NCBI GenBank assembly: GCA_002451275.1
Contig: DKBS01000102.1
Location: 1 to 15,656, forward strand
DNA length: 15,656 bases
Direction: 5' to 3'
Source of the DNA: Planctomycetaceae bacterium UBA6894
Lineage (GTDB): Bacteria > Planctomycetota > Planctomycetia > Gemmatales > Gemmataceae
In this document: piece by piece, positions 1-6,807 of the stretch
Layout: each line of letters opens with the position of its first letter
Position numbering within the stretch: the first letter of the stretch is position 1
Made by a program: the position numbers and the translations under genes
The notes under the pieces: generated by a model
What the model was told of the DNA's origin: nothing
The model's input: only the letters and a program-made list of their open reading frames with translations
Databases searched by the model: none

Positions 1-1
1 C

Positions 2-6
2 GGAGG
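2..6 (+). promoter_or_regulatory. Shine-Dalgarno site of the first gene
   Basis: GGAGG lies at the very left edge. It is 4 bases before a GTG at 11 and 7 bases before the ATG at 14. The 7-base spacing favours ATG 14 as the start. The promoter itself must lie outside the window or within an upstream gene. Confidence 0.6.
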
Positions 7-13
7 AAAAGTG

Positions 14-1450
14 ATGCTGATGCTCGCGAACTGGATCACCTTGATCACCTTGCTTCCCAGCCAGACCGGGCTCCCATTTACCGGGCTCGCGCCCATTTCG
101 GAGGAGGAAAAACCCGCCAAGCCTGCCTGGGTGAGGGAAGTGTCTCTCCAGCGTGCCAAAATCCCTTATCGCCCCCTGGCCCACCCGCTGCTGCCCCCCA
201 CGGCTGAATTGGTCAGCGGCAATGCAGCCCTTTGCTATTACCGGGCTTTTTCGCCCGAGACCTTCTCCCACAGCCGCAATGACAAGGACTGGTGGAAAAA
301 AGAGGAGGCTTGGTCCAAAGCCAAGCTGACGGAATTGCCCCAAAAAGATATGGAGTTCCTGCTGAAATACTGGCCATTGGAGCAGATTGAAGTGGGTGCC
401 CGGAGGACCTACTGCGATTGGGAAATGACCGATCGTCTCAAAAAGGACGGGTTTTCGGCGTTGCTTCCCGATGTCCAAAGCATGCGTGAACTGGCCCGCC
501 TGATCAGCCACCGTATCCGGCTGAAACTGGCCCGCAAGGATTTTGAGGGTGCCCTCAAGGACATCCAGACATTGATGGCGATGGGCCGACATGTCGCGGA
601 TGGCCCAACCCTGATCCAGCACCTGGTCGGCGTCGCCCTCTGCTCCATCGCCCTCGAAAGGCTGGAGGAAGGTGTCCAGTTGCCGGATTTCCCCAGTGTG
701 CTTTGGGACCTGTCGGTACTGCCTGTTCCTTTTCTTTCCCTGGAAACCGCGCTGGGAGGTGAACGTATCGGCTCCGACAGCCTGCTTTTGGTTCAGGATC
801 TGGAGAGAGTTATGACCAAGGAGGAAGCCAATGAAAAAATGGCAAAATTCTTGAAACAACTAGGCATGGTTTCCGGTGAAGAAAACAACCTTCAGGCCGC
901 CTTCGTGGCAATCTCCCTGATCTCCTACACCCAATCCAAAGAATGGCTGGTGAGCCAGGGCACCCCGCGGGAGACGATCGAAAAAATGTCTGTCGCCCAG
1001 GTCGTGATGGCACGGATGGCCGGCGAGTTCAACCGCGAGCGGGACGAGATGTTCAAATACGCCAACCTGCCCCTGTGGCAGGCGGCACCCCTGCTGAATG
1101 AACAGCAAAAACAGCTTCGACCCGCAATGGGCCAATCGGTCTCAAAAATCCTGGCCAGACTCCTGCTTCCCGCGTTGCAGGCGGTTTTCGAAGCACGAGT
1201 GCGGATGGACCGCAAAATTGCCATTTTGCGTCAGGTGGAAGCAATCCGCTTGTACGCCACCAAAAACGGCAGCCTTCCCGAAAAACTGGAAGATATCAAT
1301 GCCCCGCCAGCGCTCGATCCATGGCACGGCAAACCGTTCGAATACTCCCGCACCAGCCCGACGGAGGCGACCCTGACCGGCAAGCCGCTGGCCAAAGGTC
1401 CGATGGGCCAGCACAACACCATCCTCTACGAAATCCACTGGAAGAAGTGA
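14..1450 (+). CDS. hypothetical exported planctomycete protein, 478 aa
   Basis: I do not recognise a named function. The N-terminus is a short hydrophobic stretch (LANWITLITLLP) without strong positive charge, so it may be a weak signal peptide or anchor. The rest is mostly helical and charged. The C-terminal part (about residues 400-478) has a helix containing VEAIRLYATKNGSLPEKLEDI, then LDPWHGKPFEY, and a final strand-rich segment. From memory, this helix plus DP-x-x-GKPFEY ending is common in secreted hypothetical proteins of Planctomycetes. The DPW..KPFEY element superficially resembles the DPWGNPY loop of GspG pseudopilins, but there is no prepilin leader, so I do not call it a pilin. 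The start at ATG 14 is chosen from the GGAGG spacing; GTG 11 is the alternative. It is followed after 44 bases by the DUF1559 gene on the same strand, so the two may be co-transcribed. Confidence 0.8.
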   Translation: MLMLANWITLITLLPSQTGLPFTGLAPISEEEKPAKPAWVREVSLQRAKIPYRPLAHPLLPPTAELVSGNAALCYYRAFSPETFSHSRNDKDWWKKEEAWSKAKLTELPQKDMEFLLKYWPLEQIEVGARRTYCDWEMTDRLKKDGFSALLPDVQSMRELARLISHRIRLKLARKDFEGALKDIQTLMAMGRHVADGPTLIQHLVGVALCSIALERLEEGVQLPDFPSVLWDLSVLPVPFLSLETALGGERIGSDSLLLVQDLERVMTKEEANEKMAKFLKQLGMVSGEENNLQAAFVAISLISYTQSKEWLVSQGTPRETIEKMSVAQVVMARMAGEFNRERDEMFKYANLPLWQAAPLLNEQQKQLRPAMGQSVSKILARLLLPALQAVFEARVRMDRKIAILRQVEAIRLYATKNGSLPEKLEDINAPPALDPWHGKPFEYSRTSPTEATLTGKPLAKGPMGQHNTILYEIHWKK

Positions 1451-1457
1451 CACTCGG

Positions 1458-1463
1458 TATAAT
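1458..1463 (+). promoter_or_regulatory. candidate -10 box for the DUF1559 gene
   Basis: A perfect TATAAT hexamer sits in the 44-base gap between two + strand genes, 31 bases before the next start codon. A transcript starting about 7 bases downstream would carry a short leader containing the AGGAG at 1486-1490. No convincing -35 box lies 16-18 bases upstream and there is no TGn extension, so this is only a candidate. It would let the DUF1559 gene be expressed independently of the gene before it. Confidence 0.35.
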
Positions 1464-1485
1464 CATGGAAGCATTTCTTTTCCCC

Positions 1486-1490
1486 AGGAG
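1486..1490 (+). promoter_or_regulatory. Shine-Dalgarno site of the DUF1559 gene
   Basis: AGGAG lies 4 bases before ATG 1495 and 7 bases before ATG 1498. It decides the start of a reading frame that stays open back to 1321, well inside the preceding gene. It also fits the Sec signal peptide that begins exactly at this Met-Met pair. Confidence 0.7.
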
Positions 1491-1494
1491 TTCA

Positions 1495-3039
1495 ATGATG
1501 CATCGATTTAGGTTGTTTTCGCTGGTAGCCGCGATTGGCGTGGCCGTTGCCGGGGCAGTTCCCGCCCGGGCGGTGGACCCCACCCCCCATCTGGACGGAG
1601 AAACGTTTGTGGTCGTGCGCCTGCGCCCGGGCAAGGTGGACCTGACCAAGGCGGTGGCCTTCCTCAGCTCCAAGAAAATCATCGACCAAGGCCAGGCGCT
1701 GGCCGCAGGGCTGGCCATCGGCACCGTGAAAGCCGGCATCGACAAGAATGTCGATGAGATGTGGATCGGCATGAGCACCAAGGGGCTGGACAGCGGTGAA
1801 CCCCTGCCCATCATCATGGTCCCCAAAAAGGATGACGAGCAGGTCAAGGCCCTGAAGAGCCTGCTCGGCCGCGTGCCAGGCAGCGACTTGCTCAAAATGG
1901 AAGAAGGCAGCGGCATGCTTTTCTGGGGCCCAGAGTCTGCCGTGAAGGCCGCCAAGGAAGGGAAGGGAAAAGCCCGCCTCGACCTGACTCAGGCGATGAA
2001 GTCCTGGAATAGCGAACACGCCATCCAGATTGCCATCATCCCCACTGAGGACCAGAAGAGGACCCTGCGCGAGTTCGCCCCCACCTTGGCGGGCCGGATT
2101 CCCGGCATGGACCCCAACGACCTGACCGAGAAACTGGAATGGGCAGGCCTGAGCATGGACATCTTCCCCCCCAAGGCGAAGCTGTTCATCAAGCAGGCAG
2201 ACGGCAAGGCGGCCACCAAGGCGCTCAACTTCATGCAAAAGGGCCTCGACATCGCCCCCAAAATGCTGGCCCAGCAGCCCGATGCCCGCGACATTGTCGA
2301 GCATGTTGGCAAGATCGTTGACGAGATGAAAAAGGGACTGAAGGTCGAGAACGATGGCCTGGTTCTGGAAATGGAAGATTCCCAGCCCATCCTCGACCTG
2401 ATCGGCGAGTCGGCAAAAAAGGCCCAGGAATCCGCCAAGCGCATGCAGAGCATGAACAACCTGAAGCAGATCGGGCTGGCTTTCCACAACAACCACAGCG
2501 CACTGGGGGATTTCCCCGCCCCAGCCATCACCAGCAAGGATGGCAAGCCGCTTCTGAGCTGGCGCGTCAAGATCCTGCCTTTTATCGAGGAGGAGAGGCT
2601 TTACAAACAGTTCAAGCTGGATGAGCCCTGGGACAGCGACCACAACAAAAAGCTGGTCAACCGCATGCCCAAGGTCTACCAGAACCCCAACCTGAAACTG
2701 GAGAACGGCAAGACCAACTACCTGGTGCCCACCGGCAAGGGCGGCCTGTTTGCCGCCCAGGAAAAGGGTGTGAAACTGAACAATGTTACCGACGGAACCT
2801 CCAACACCATCATGGTGGTGGAAGTGCCCGCCAACATGGCGGTGACCTGGACCAAGCCGGAAGACTGGGAAGTCACCGCTGAAGGTGCCGTGGAAAAGTT
2901 CCTTGCAGGCCTGAAGGACGGCTTCAACGCCGGATTCGCGGACGGATCCGTGCGCTACATCAAGAAGACGATTGATGTGAAAACCCTGAAGGCCGTGTTG
3001 ACCCCCGATGGCGGCGAGGTCATCAACAATATCCCCTGA
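1495..3039 (+). CDS. DUF1559 domain-containing secreted protein, 514 aa
   Basis: Residues 1-26 form a clear Sec signal peptide (MMHRFR, a hydrophobic core, then PARA) with cleavage probably after Ala26. Residues about 27-310 form a lysine-rich domain I cannot assign. Residues about 319-487 are a DUF1559 domain: MNNLKQIGLAFHNNH, LSWRVKILPFIEEERLY, DEPWDSDHNKKL, DGTSNTIMVVE and the terminal FADGSVRYI are all hallmark segments. In most DUF1559 proteins the NNLKQIGLAFHN segment directly follows a prepilin-type helix (FTLIELLVVI). Here that helix is replaced by the extra domain and a Sec leader, so the product should be exported as a soluble or surface protein rather than assembled as a pilin. The role of DUF1559 is unknown. 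The gene ends at an intrinsic terminator and is convergent with the pseudopilin operon. Start Met1 or Met2 (1498) cannot be separated. Confidence 0.9.
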   Translation: MMHRFRLFSLVAAIGVAVAGAVPARAVDPTPHLDGETFVVVRLRPGKVDLTKAVAFLSSKKIIDQGQALAAGLAIGTVKAGIDKNVDEMWIGMSTKGLDSGEPLPIIMVPKKDDEQVKALKSLLGRVPGSDLLKMEEGSGMLFWGPESAVKAAKEGKGKARLDLTQAMKSWNSEHAIQIAIIPTEDQKRTLREFAPTLAGRIPGMDPNDLTEKLEWAGLSMDIFPPKAKLFIKQADGKAATKALNFMQKGLDIAPKMLAQQPDARDIVEHVGKIVDEMKKGLKVENDGLVLEMEDSQPILDLIGESAKKAQESAKRMQSMNNLKQIGLAFHNNHSALGDFPAPAITSKDGKPLLSWRVKILPFIEEERLYKQFKLDEPWDSDHNKKLVNRMPKVYQNPNLKLENGKTNYLVPTGKGGLFAAQEKGVKLNNVTDGTSNTIMVVEVPANMAVTWTKPEDWEVTAEGAVEKFLAGLKDGFNAGFADGSVRYIKKTIDVKTLKAVLTPDGGEVINNIP

Positions 3040-3068
3040 TCCCTCGCACCAGGGCCCGCAACCTACCG

Positions 3069-3099
3069 CACCCCTGCCGTATTCGGCAGGGGTGTTTTT
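3069..3099 (+). terminator. intrinsic terminator after the DUF1559 gene
   Basis: An 11-bp perfect stem, with left arm 3069-3079 (CACCCCTGCCG), loop TATT and right arm 3084-3094, is followed by TTTTT at 3095-3099. This is a textbook rho-independent terminator for + strand transcripts, 29 bases after the DUF1559 stop. The T run overlaps the stop codon of the convergent GspK-like gene (TAA, 3100-3098). Read on the - strand, the hairpin follows that stop directly but has no downstream T tract, so leftward termination there would be weak. Confidence 0.9.
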
Positions 3100-3538
3100 A
3101 TTGGCGGGGTTGGTTTTCCAGCAAGATGGGACCGGTTGGCTTGGGCTTGTCCTTCGCGTCCTTGGGAATGGTCCATTCCTGCAGGAGAACCCTTCTTTGA
3201 ACCAACGATTGGACTCCCGAGATGGCGACAGCCTCCACCGTGAAAGTCGAGCCCATGCCTGCCTTGAGCTTGATATCACAGGTGCCGGGCCATGGGTCAC
3301 CAGGAAGTTTCCCCAGGGTTGCCTTGTCGCCTTTTTGCTGGATCTGCACGGCGGCCCAATTCAACCCGGCACGGGCCAACCACTCGGCCTGCAGCGCATT
3401 CTCGGTGGCGACTGCCTGCTGGCGCGCCATCAGGATCTGACGGGCCCATTCCACACTTACAGCCGCGGTGAGGGTGAGTAACACCAGCACCCAGATCAGG
3501 GAAAAGCCGCGGCGAGGAGATGGTCGGGGGCGGATCAT
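3098..3538 (-). CDS. short GspK-like pseudopilin, 146 aa
   Basis: The N-terminus RPSPRRG-FSLIWVLVLLTL is a class III prepilin signal: basic leader, Gly at -1, Phe at +1, then a hydrophobic helix of about 20 residues. Position +5 is Trp instead of the usual Glu. Absence of Glu+5 is a known mark of GspK, the pseudopilus tip subunit. The following segment, rich in Gln and Ala (ARQQAVATENALQAEWLARAGLNWAA), resembles the GspK/PilX stalk helix, where Ala-Arg-Ala-Gly is typical. Usual GspK is near 300 residues and carries a large alpha-helical domain. Here only about 75 residues follow the stalk, with a lysine- and proline-rich end. The start ATG overlaps the stop of the preceding pseudopilin by 4 bases (ATGA), so it is translationally coupled and last in the operon. 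PilX-like or a generic minor pseudopilin are alternatives. Confidence 0.75.
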   Translation of the reverse strand: MIRPRPSPRRGFSLIWVLVLLTLTAAVSVEWARQILMARQQAVATENALQAEWLARAGLNWAAVQIQQKGDKATLGKLPGDPWPGTCDIKLKAGMGSTFTVEAVAISGVQSLVQRRVLLQEWTIPKDAKDKPKPTGPILLENQPRQ

Positions 3539-4023
3539 GGCAAATCGCCCCCCCGCCAGGCGGTGTACTCACCTTGAATCAGGCGACCGTTCACCTTCTC
3601 TTCGCCGTGGCGGAGAACCAACAACTCGAGTGAGCCAGTCGTGTCGAATTCGAGCCAGTTTTTACCTGGGCCGAGGTTCCATGTTTTTTCCGTTTTGGTC
3701 CCCACCACCTGCCGGACCAGACGATGGTTTTCCAGTTTCCAAACCACCTTGCCCTCGGGCAGGTCCAGCACCTGGCTGGACTTGTCGTCCGGCTTGGCTG
3801 GTGCCGGGTTGGACTTGGCCAACCGGACATCACGCCGCCAGGCATCGGCCAGGTCGCGCCGGATGGTGAGGCCATCCAGTTGCACTGTAGTGGCGCCACT
3901 CAAGCGGACATAGCTGTACAGCAACGCCGACCCCATGGCCAGGAACAGGCCGACCACCGCCATCACCACCAGCACTTCCAGCAGGGTGAATGCGTTTCGC
4001 AATCGGCAGGGAACGGTTCTCAT
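3535..4023 (-). CDS. GspJ-like minor pseudopilin, 162 aa
   Basis: The prepilin leader MRTVPCRLRNA is followed by FTLLEVLVVMAVVGLFLAMG, with Glu at +5 and a standard hydrophobic helix. Residue -1 is Ala (GCA codon), not the usual Gly. The region after the helix (SGATTVQLDGLTIRRDLADAWRRDVRLA) followed by beta-rich sequence (VVWKLENHRLVRQV, WLEFDTTGSLELLVLRH) fits a GspJ/GspH-type minor pseudopilin. The pattern 'column of short strands after RRDLADAWRRD' is most like GspJ. The start overlaps the stop of the gene before it (ATGA, positions 4023-4020) and its own stop overlaps the next start in the same way. It would sit in the inner membrane and join a pseudopilus tip after cleavage by a prepilin peptidase encoded elsewhere. 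Confidence 0.8.
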   Translation of the reverse strand: MRTVPCRLRNAFTLLEVLVVMAVVGLFLAMGSALLYSYVRLSGATTVQLDGLTIRRDLADAWRRDVRLAKSNPAPAKPDDKSSQVLDLPEGKVVWKLENHRLVRQVVGTKTEKTWNLGPGKNWLEFDTTGSLELLVLRHGEEKVNGRLIQGEYTAWRGGDLP

Positions 4024-4439
4024 GGCTTATCCCCTGGGAGGGGTATCAGCGTGGACAGGACAAGTGGCCGGGCGGGAGATCCGTTGCGGTTGGTCCATGC
4101 GATTTCCAAGTCGATCCGGCGAAGAATTGGGGCATCAGTAACCGGCGTCACCTTGGCCTGAACTTTCGGGTCGGACATCTGACGCGTGAGATGCTCCGGC
4201 AGGGCAACTTTGGAAGCGAATGCTTGGAGGTCCTTCGCAACCGGGGGAGTGCGTGCCTGTTCCAGAGTACCAGCGGCCCATTGGGCCACACCCTCGCGGA
4301 CTCGGGCTGCGGCCATCTCATTCCAGATTCTGACAGTGAACGCGGCCATGCCACCCACCAGGATGGTGGTGACGGCGATCGAGGCAAGCACCTCCGTGAG
4401 AGTGAAAGCCTTCCTGGGGATAGGAATCCAGGGTCGCAT
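4020..4439 (-). CDS. GspI/GspH-like minor pseudopilin, 139 aa
   Basis: The leader MRPWIPIPRKA precedes FTLTEVLASIAVTTILVGGM, a prepilin helix with Phe+1 and Glu+5. As in the next gene, -1 is Ala (GCT) rather than Gly. The TEVLASIAV helix followed by AARVREGVAQWAAGTLEQAR resembles GspI, whose stalk usually continues with an A-x-x-LAEQ stretch; the distal 70 residues are poorly conserved. The frame is open 18 bases further upstream, but ATG 4439 is chosen because it overlaps the gspF-2 stop as TGATG, a coupling arrangement matching the rest of the operon. Second of three consecutive small pseudopilin genes is the typical H-I-J-K order, but which letter each one deserves cannot be fixed by eye. 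Confidence 0.75.
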   Translation of the reverse strand: MRPWIPIPRKAFTLTEVLASIAVTTILVGGMAAFTVRIWNEMAAARVREGVAQWAAGTLEQARTPPVAKDLQAFASKVALPEHLTRQMSDPKVQAKVTPVTDAPILRRIDLEIAWTNRNGSPARPLVLSTLIPLPGDKP

Positions 4440-5641
4440 CACGCACCCTCCAGCCAATTGATCATATCCACCAATGGCAAGAAAAAAGCCACGACGACCA
4501 ACCCGACCAAGATCCCGACAAGAAGGATACCCAATGTGCTTGCCAAGGTGGACCGCCAGCGAAGGCGCCTTAGGGACAACGCTTGCAGACTGCCACCCAA
4601 TTCCACCAAAGCGTCCGGAAACCTCCCTGACTTGGTTGCCAAACCAAGCCAGGCTTCCTGAGCTTCGTTGATCAGGCCCGAGCGCCGAAGCGCCTCGTTG
4701 GCCGAATTTCCTTCCTCGATACGGAGGCGAAAAGCAACCAGTCTGCGGCGCGCCTCAGAACCGTGAAGTGCCGGCTTGTCCAGCAAATCCGTAGCCTCGG
4801 GCAATTGACGGCCCGACTTGATAAGCAATCCGAGCGATTCCAGCAACCGCCCCCTGCCCCAAGGCGCGAACAAACCACCCGGGCCGGGGATTTTCCAAGC
4901 CAGTGATGGATTGAACATGCACAACATCGCCAAAAAGCAGAAAGCCAGGAACAAAGCGATGAATTCCCATGCCGCCCAGGAGAAAAATCCCTCAACCTTT
5001 GCGGTCAGCCAAGGGTATGGCATCCCCAATTCCCGTACAATCATGGCGATCTTGGGGGCGATGAAAATCATCCAGAACAAAGCCACGACCAGAGTAAAAA
5101 AGACAATCAAGACCGGGTATACAGCCTGCGACATTGCGAGCGCCAATTCAGCCCGCAGCCTACCGCCCCGGGTTCTTCCCGGATCGAGCCCAGGGACGAG
5201 GCGATCCATTTCCATGTCGAGCAAATCATCGGAGTTGAGCAACCCCGGCTCCAGGATCGCCTCGGGATCACCCGCCCTGCCCCGGACGATGGCGCGGTGC
5301 AAGACGGCGCGCGCGCCGTATTTCCAGGCGTAGATAGGCGCGTAAAAAGGGTATGGAAAAAACCAGGCCAAAAACCGTCTCCACCAAGGGGCAGGGACGG
5401 CGAGCGGGTTGCCTTCCAGGACAGGCAACAAGGGAACCCTGCGGCGCATGGCAACCCCAAGGGCCATTGCCAGTTCCCGCTGGTGCATCCAGCGCAATTG
5501 AATCATGCAATCGAATATCCATGATGCCGTGACAAGGATCAGGATAATCACAGGAAGGGACAGAGGCCCAAGAAACGCCACCAGCAGAACGGCCAGCAGG
5601 CCATTCACAAGCAGCACCAGAAACTGACGGCTGTAGCTCAT
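4439..5641 (-). CDS. gspF: second, divergent GspF/PilC-family membrane platform protein, 400 aa
   Basis: GspF proteins form the inner-membrane platform that couples the GspE ATPase to pseudopilus growth. Here an N-terminal pair of membrane helices (about 6-24 and 27-46) comes first. A cytoplasmic domain follows (RELAMALGVAMRRRVPLLPVLEG, about 55-80, with LRAELALAMSQAVYPVLIVFF at 162-182). Next are helices at about 173-194 and 225-245, and a second T2SSF domain at 262-365: LLESLGLLIKSGRQLPEATDLL is the typical LxxLLxSGxxLPEA repeat, with LGLATKSGRFPDALVELG. A final helix lies at about 366-390. The first cytoplasmic domain is diverged and split by a WWRRFLAWFFPYPFY insert. It begins 5 bases after the stop of gspF-1, so both are co-transcribed. 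The additional N-terminal hairpin and poor N-domain make it unlike its neighbour, arguing for distinct jobs rather than recent duplication. Confidence 0.85.
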   Translation of the reverse strand: MSYSRQFLVLLVNGLLAVLLVAFLGPLSLPVIILILVTASWIFDCMIQLRWMHQRELAMALGVAMRRRVPLLPVLEGNPLAVPAPWWRRFLAWFFPYPFYAPIYAWKYGARAVLHRAIVRGRAGDPEAILEPGLLNSDDLLDMEMDRLVPGLDPGRTRGGRLRAELALAMSQAVYPVLIVFFTLVVALFWMIFIAPKIAMIVRELGMPYPWLTAKVEGFFSWAAWEFIALFLAFCFLAMLCMFNPSLAWKIPGPGGLFAPWGRGRLLESLGLLIKSGRQLPEATDLLDKPALHGSEARRRLVAFRLRIEEGNSANEALRRSGLINEAQEAWLGLATKSGRFPDALVELGGSLQALSLRRLRWRSTLASTLGILLVGILVGLVVVAFFLPLVDMINWLEGA

Positions 5642-5646
5642 TCAGA

Positions 5647-6678
5647 TCAACCCGAAAGCGCGTCGAAAAGCCTGAACATCGGCATGAAAAGTGTCAATAA
5701 AACCAATCCAACCACGCCCAGTGTCAAAAGAACCAGGATCATTGGAGGCAGCACCATAGCCAGCCAGCGGGACCGGTTTTCAGCTTGGGCCTTGCAGGTG
5801 GCGGAAAGCTCCATCAGGTTTTCAGGGAGGACGCCTTGGCCCTGCCCCACCTCCGCTAGCCAAGCTCCCCAGGCCGAGCCGAGGTGGTGCTGGCGCATCG
5901 ATTCGGACAGCACACCTCCCGCTTCCAGATCCGCCGCTATTCGCAGGCCCGTCCGTGCCAGAAGGGGGTCATCGCTGGCATCTGAGGCAAGCTCAACCGC
6001 CTTTGGAAGGGTAGTTCCATTCTGCAACAACATGGCCACCAAGTCATACCATGCGGCAAGGCTAGCCTCGCGCAGCATCCCTCCCACAACCGGCAGGCGT
6101 CGGAGCAGTTCCGCCCGGCGGATGGGCCCCAGCAGGCCCAAGGCCAGCACGGGCACACCCACCACCGCCAAGGCAATGATCGCCCAAGACAGAAGGGAAA
6201 CATCAGATAAAGACAGCAGCCAACTTGTCATGGTGGGGATCCGCATGCCGAAGCCCCTGTAAATTTCTGCAAACCGGGGAATTACAAAAGAGACCAAGAA
6301 GCCCAGCAGGCCGATTGAAAACACGAGAACCACCAACGGATAAAAGGCGGTTTGCCAGAAACCCTGACGGATGGCATGGATCATGCGGGCATGGCCAGAG
6401 AGGCGGTCGAGGCATTGGGGCAACCGGCCTGAGGCGAGCCCAGCCTTCACCAAGGCCACCAAGTACCGGGGCATGCTGGGATCGTGTTTTTTCAGGGCCT
6501 CGTCGAGCGGAATACCGGCCCCCAGGTCACGGGCAAGAGCCTCACACAGCCGGCCAATCCGGTCACCATCCATCTCCTGGGCCAAGGCAGCGAGGCCTCG
6601 ATCCAATGGCAGGTTGGTCCGCGCCAAAGCGCCAAGCTCCTGCCCCAAGGCAGACAACTGGTCCGGTGACATAGACAT
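5647..6678 (-). CDS. gspF: GspF/PilC-family membrane platform protein, 343 aa
   Basis: Two T2SSF repeats are visible. Residues about 8-105 contain LGQELGALARTNLPLDRGL and VALVKAGLASGRLPQCLDRL. Residues about 208-300 contain YDLVAMLLQNGTTLPKAVEL and WLAEVGQGQGVLPENLMELS. Three membrane helices, at about 113-134, 162-184 and 308-333, match the family topology, and the FVIPRFAEIYRGFG segment after the first helix is a strong signature. At 343 residues it lacks the roughly 60-residue N-terminal extension of standard GspF (about 400). It is the first gene of the leftward pseudopilin operon, with 129 bases between it and the phosphatase gene upstream. A second in-frame ATG at 6672 sits 8 bases from GGGA (6684-6681) and may be the real start. 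Confidence 0.93.
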   Translation of the reverse strand: MSMSPDQLSALGQELGALARTNLPLDRGLAALAQEMDGDRIGRLCEALARDLGAGIPLDEALKKHDPSMPRYLVALVKAGLASGRLPQCLDRLSGHARMIHAIRQGFWQTAFYPLVVLVFSIGLLGFLVSFVIPRFAEIYRGFGMRIPTMTSWLLSLSDVSLLSWAIIALAVVGVPVLALGLLGPIRRAELLRRLPVVGGMLREASLAAWYDLVAMLLQNGTTLPKAVELASDASDDPLLARTGLRIAADLEAGGVLSESMRQHHLGSAWGAWLAEVGQGQGVLPENLMELSATCKAQAENRSRWLAMVLPPMILVLLTLGVVGLVLLTLFMPMFRLFDALSG

Positions 6679-6706
6679 TATCCCGACAGACTGACGTGAT
6701 TGCCTG

Positions 6707-6718
6707 AGTCTATAGACT
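6707..6718. promoter_or_regulatory. 12-bp perfect palindrome upstream of gspF
   Basis: AGTCTATAGACT reads the same on both strands and lies 28 bases upstream of the first gspF start. A homodimeric regulator could bind here, and part of it (TATAGA on the - strand) could also serve as a poor -10 box, but no -35 partner is visible. Function is inference. Confidence 0.3.
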
Positions 6719-6731
6719 AATTCCCGCTGTT

Positions 6732-6758
6732 CCTAGAGGATACTGGGAAAATTCTAGG
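6732..6758. repeat. short inverted repeat in the suhB-like/gspF gap
   Basis: CCTAGA (6732-6737) and TCTAGG (6753-6758) form an inverted repeat with a 15-base centre, inside the 129-base gap between the phosphatase and gspF genes. The outer flanks are not complementary and no T tract follows on the - strand, so it is not a terminator. Together with the adjacent 12-bp palindrome it makes this gap the most structured non-coding stretch of the window. Confidence 0.3.
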
Positions 6759-6807
6759 CCGGGTTTGTTACGAATCATTTACCCAGCAACCAGATTCTCA
6801 CCAGCCC

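Noticed and set aside
1321..1494. Upstream extension of the DUF1559 reading frame into the preceding gene
   Set aside because: No ribosome binding site, no hydrophobic start, and it would bury the Sec signal peptide; the AGGAG at 1486 marks ATG 1495/1498.
1492..3300. A 602-residue open frame on the - strand opposite the DUF1559 gene
   Set aside because: It is antisense to a clearly recognisable coding sequence, has a His-, Gly- and Leu-rich composition typical of mirror frames in GC-rich DNA, and shows no domain.
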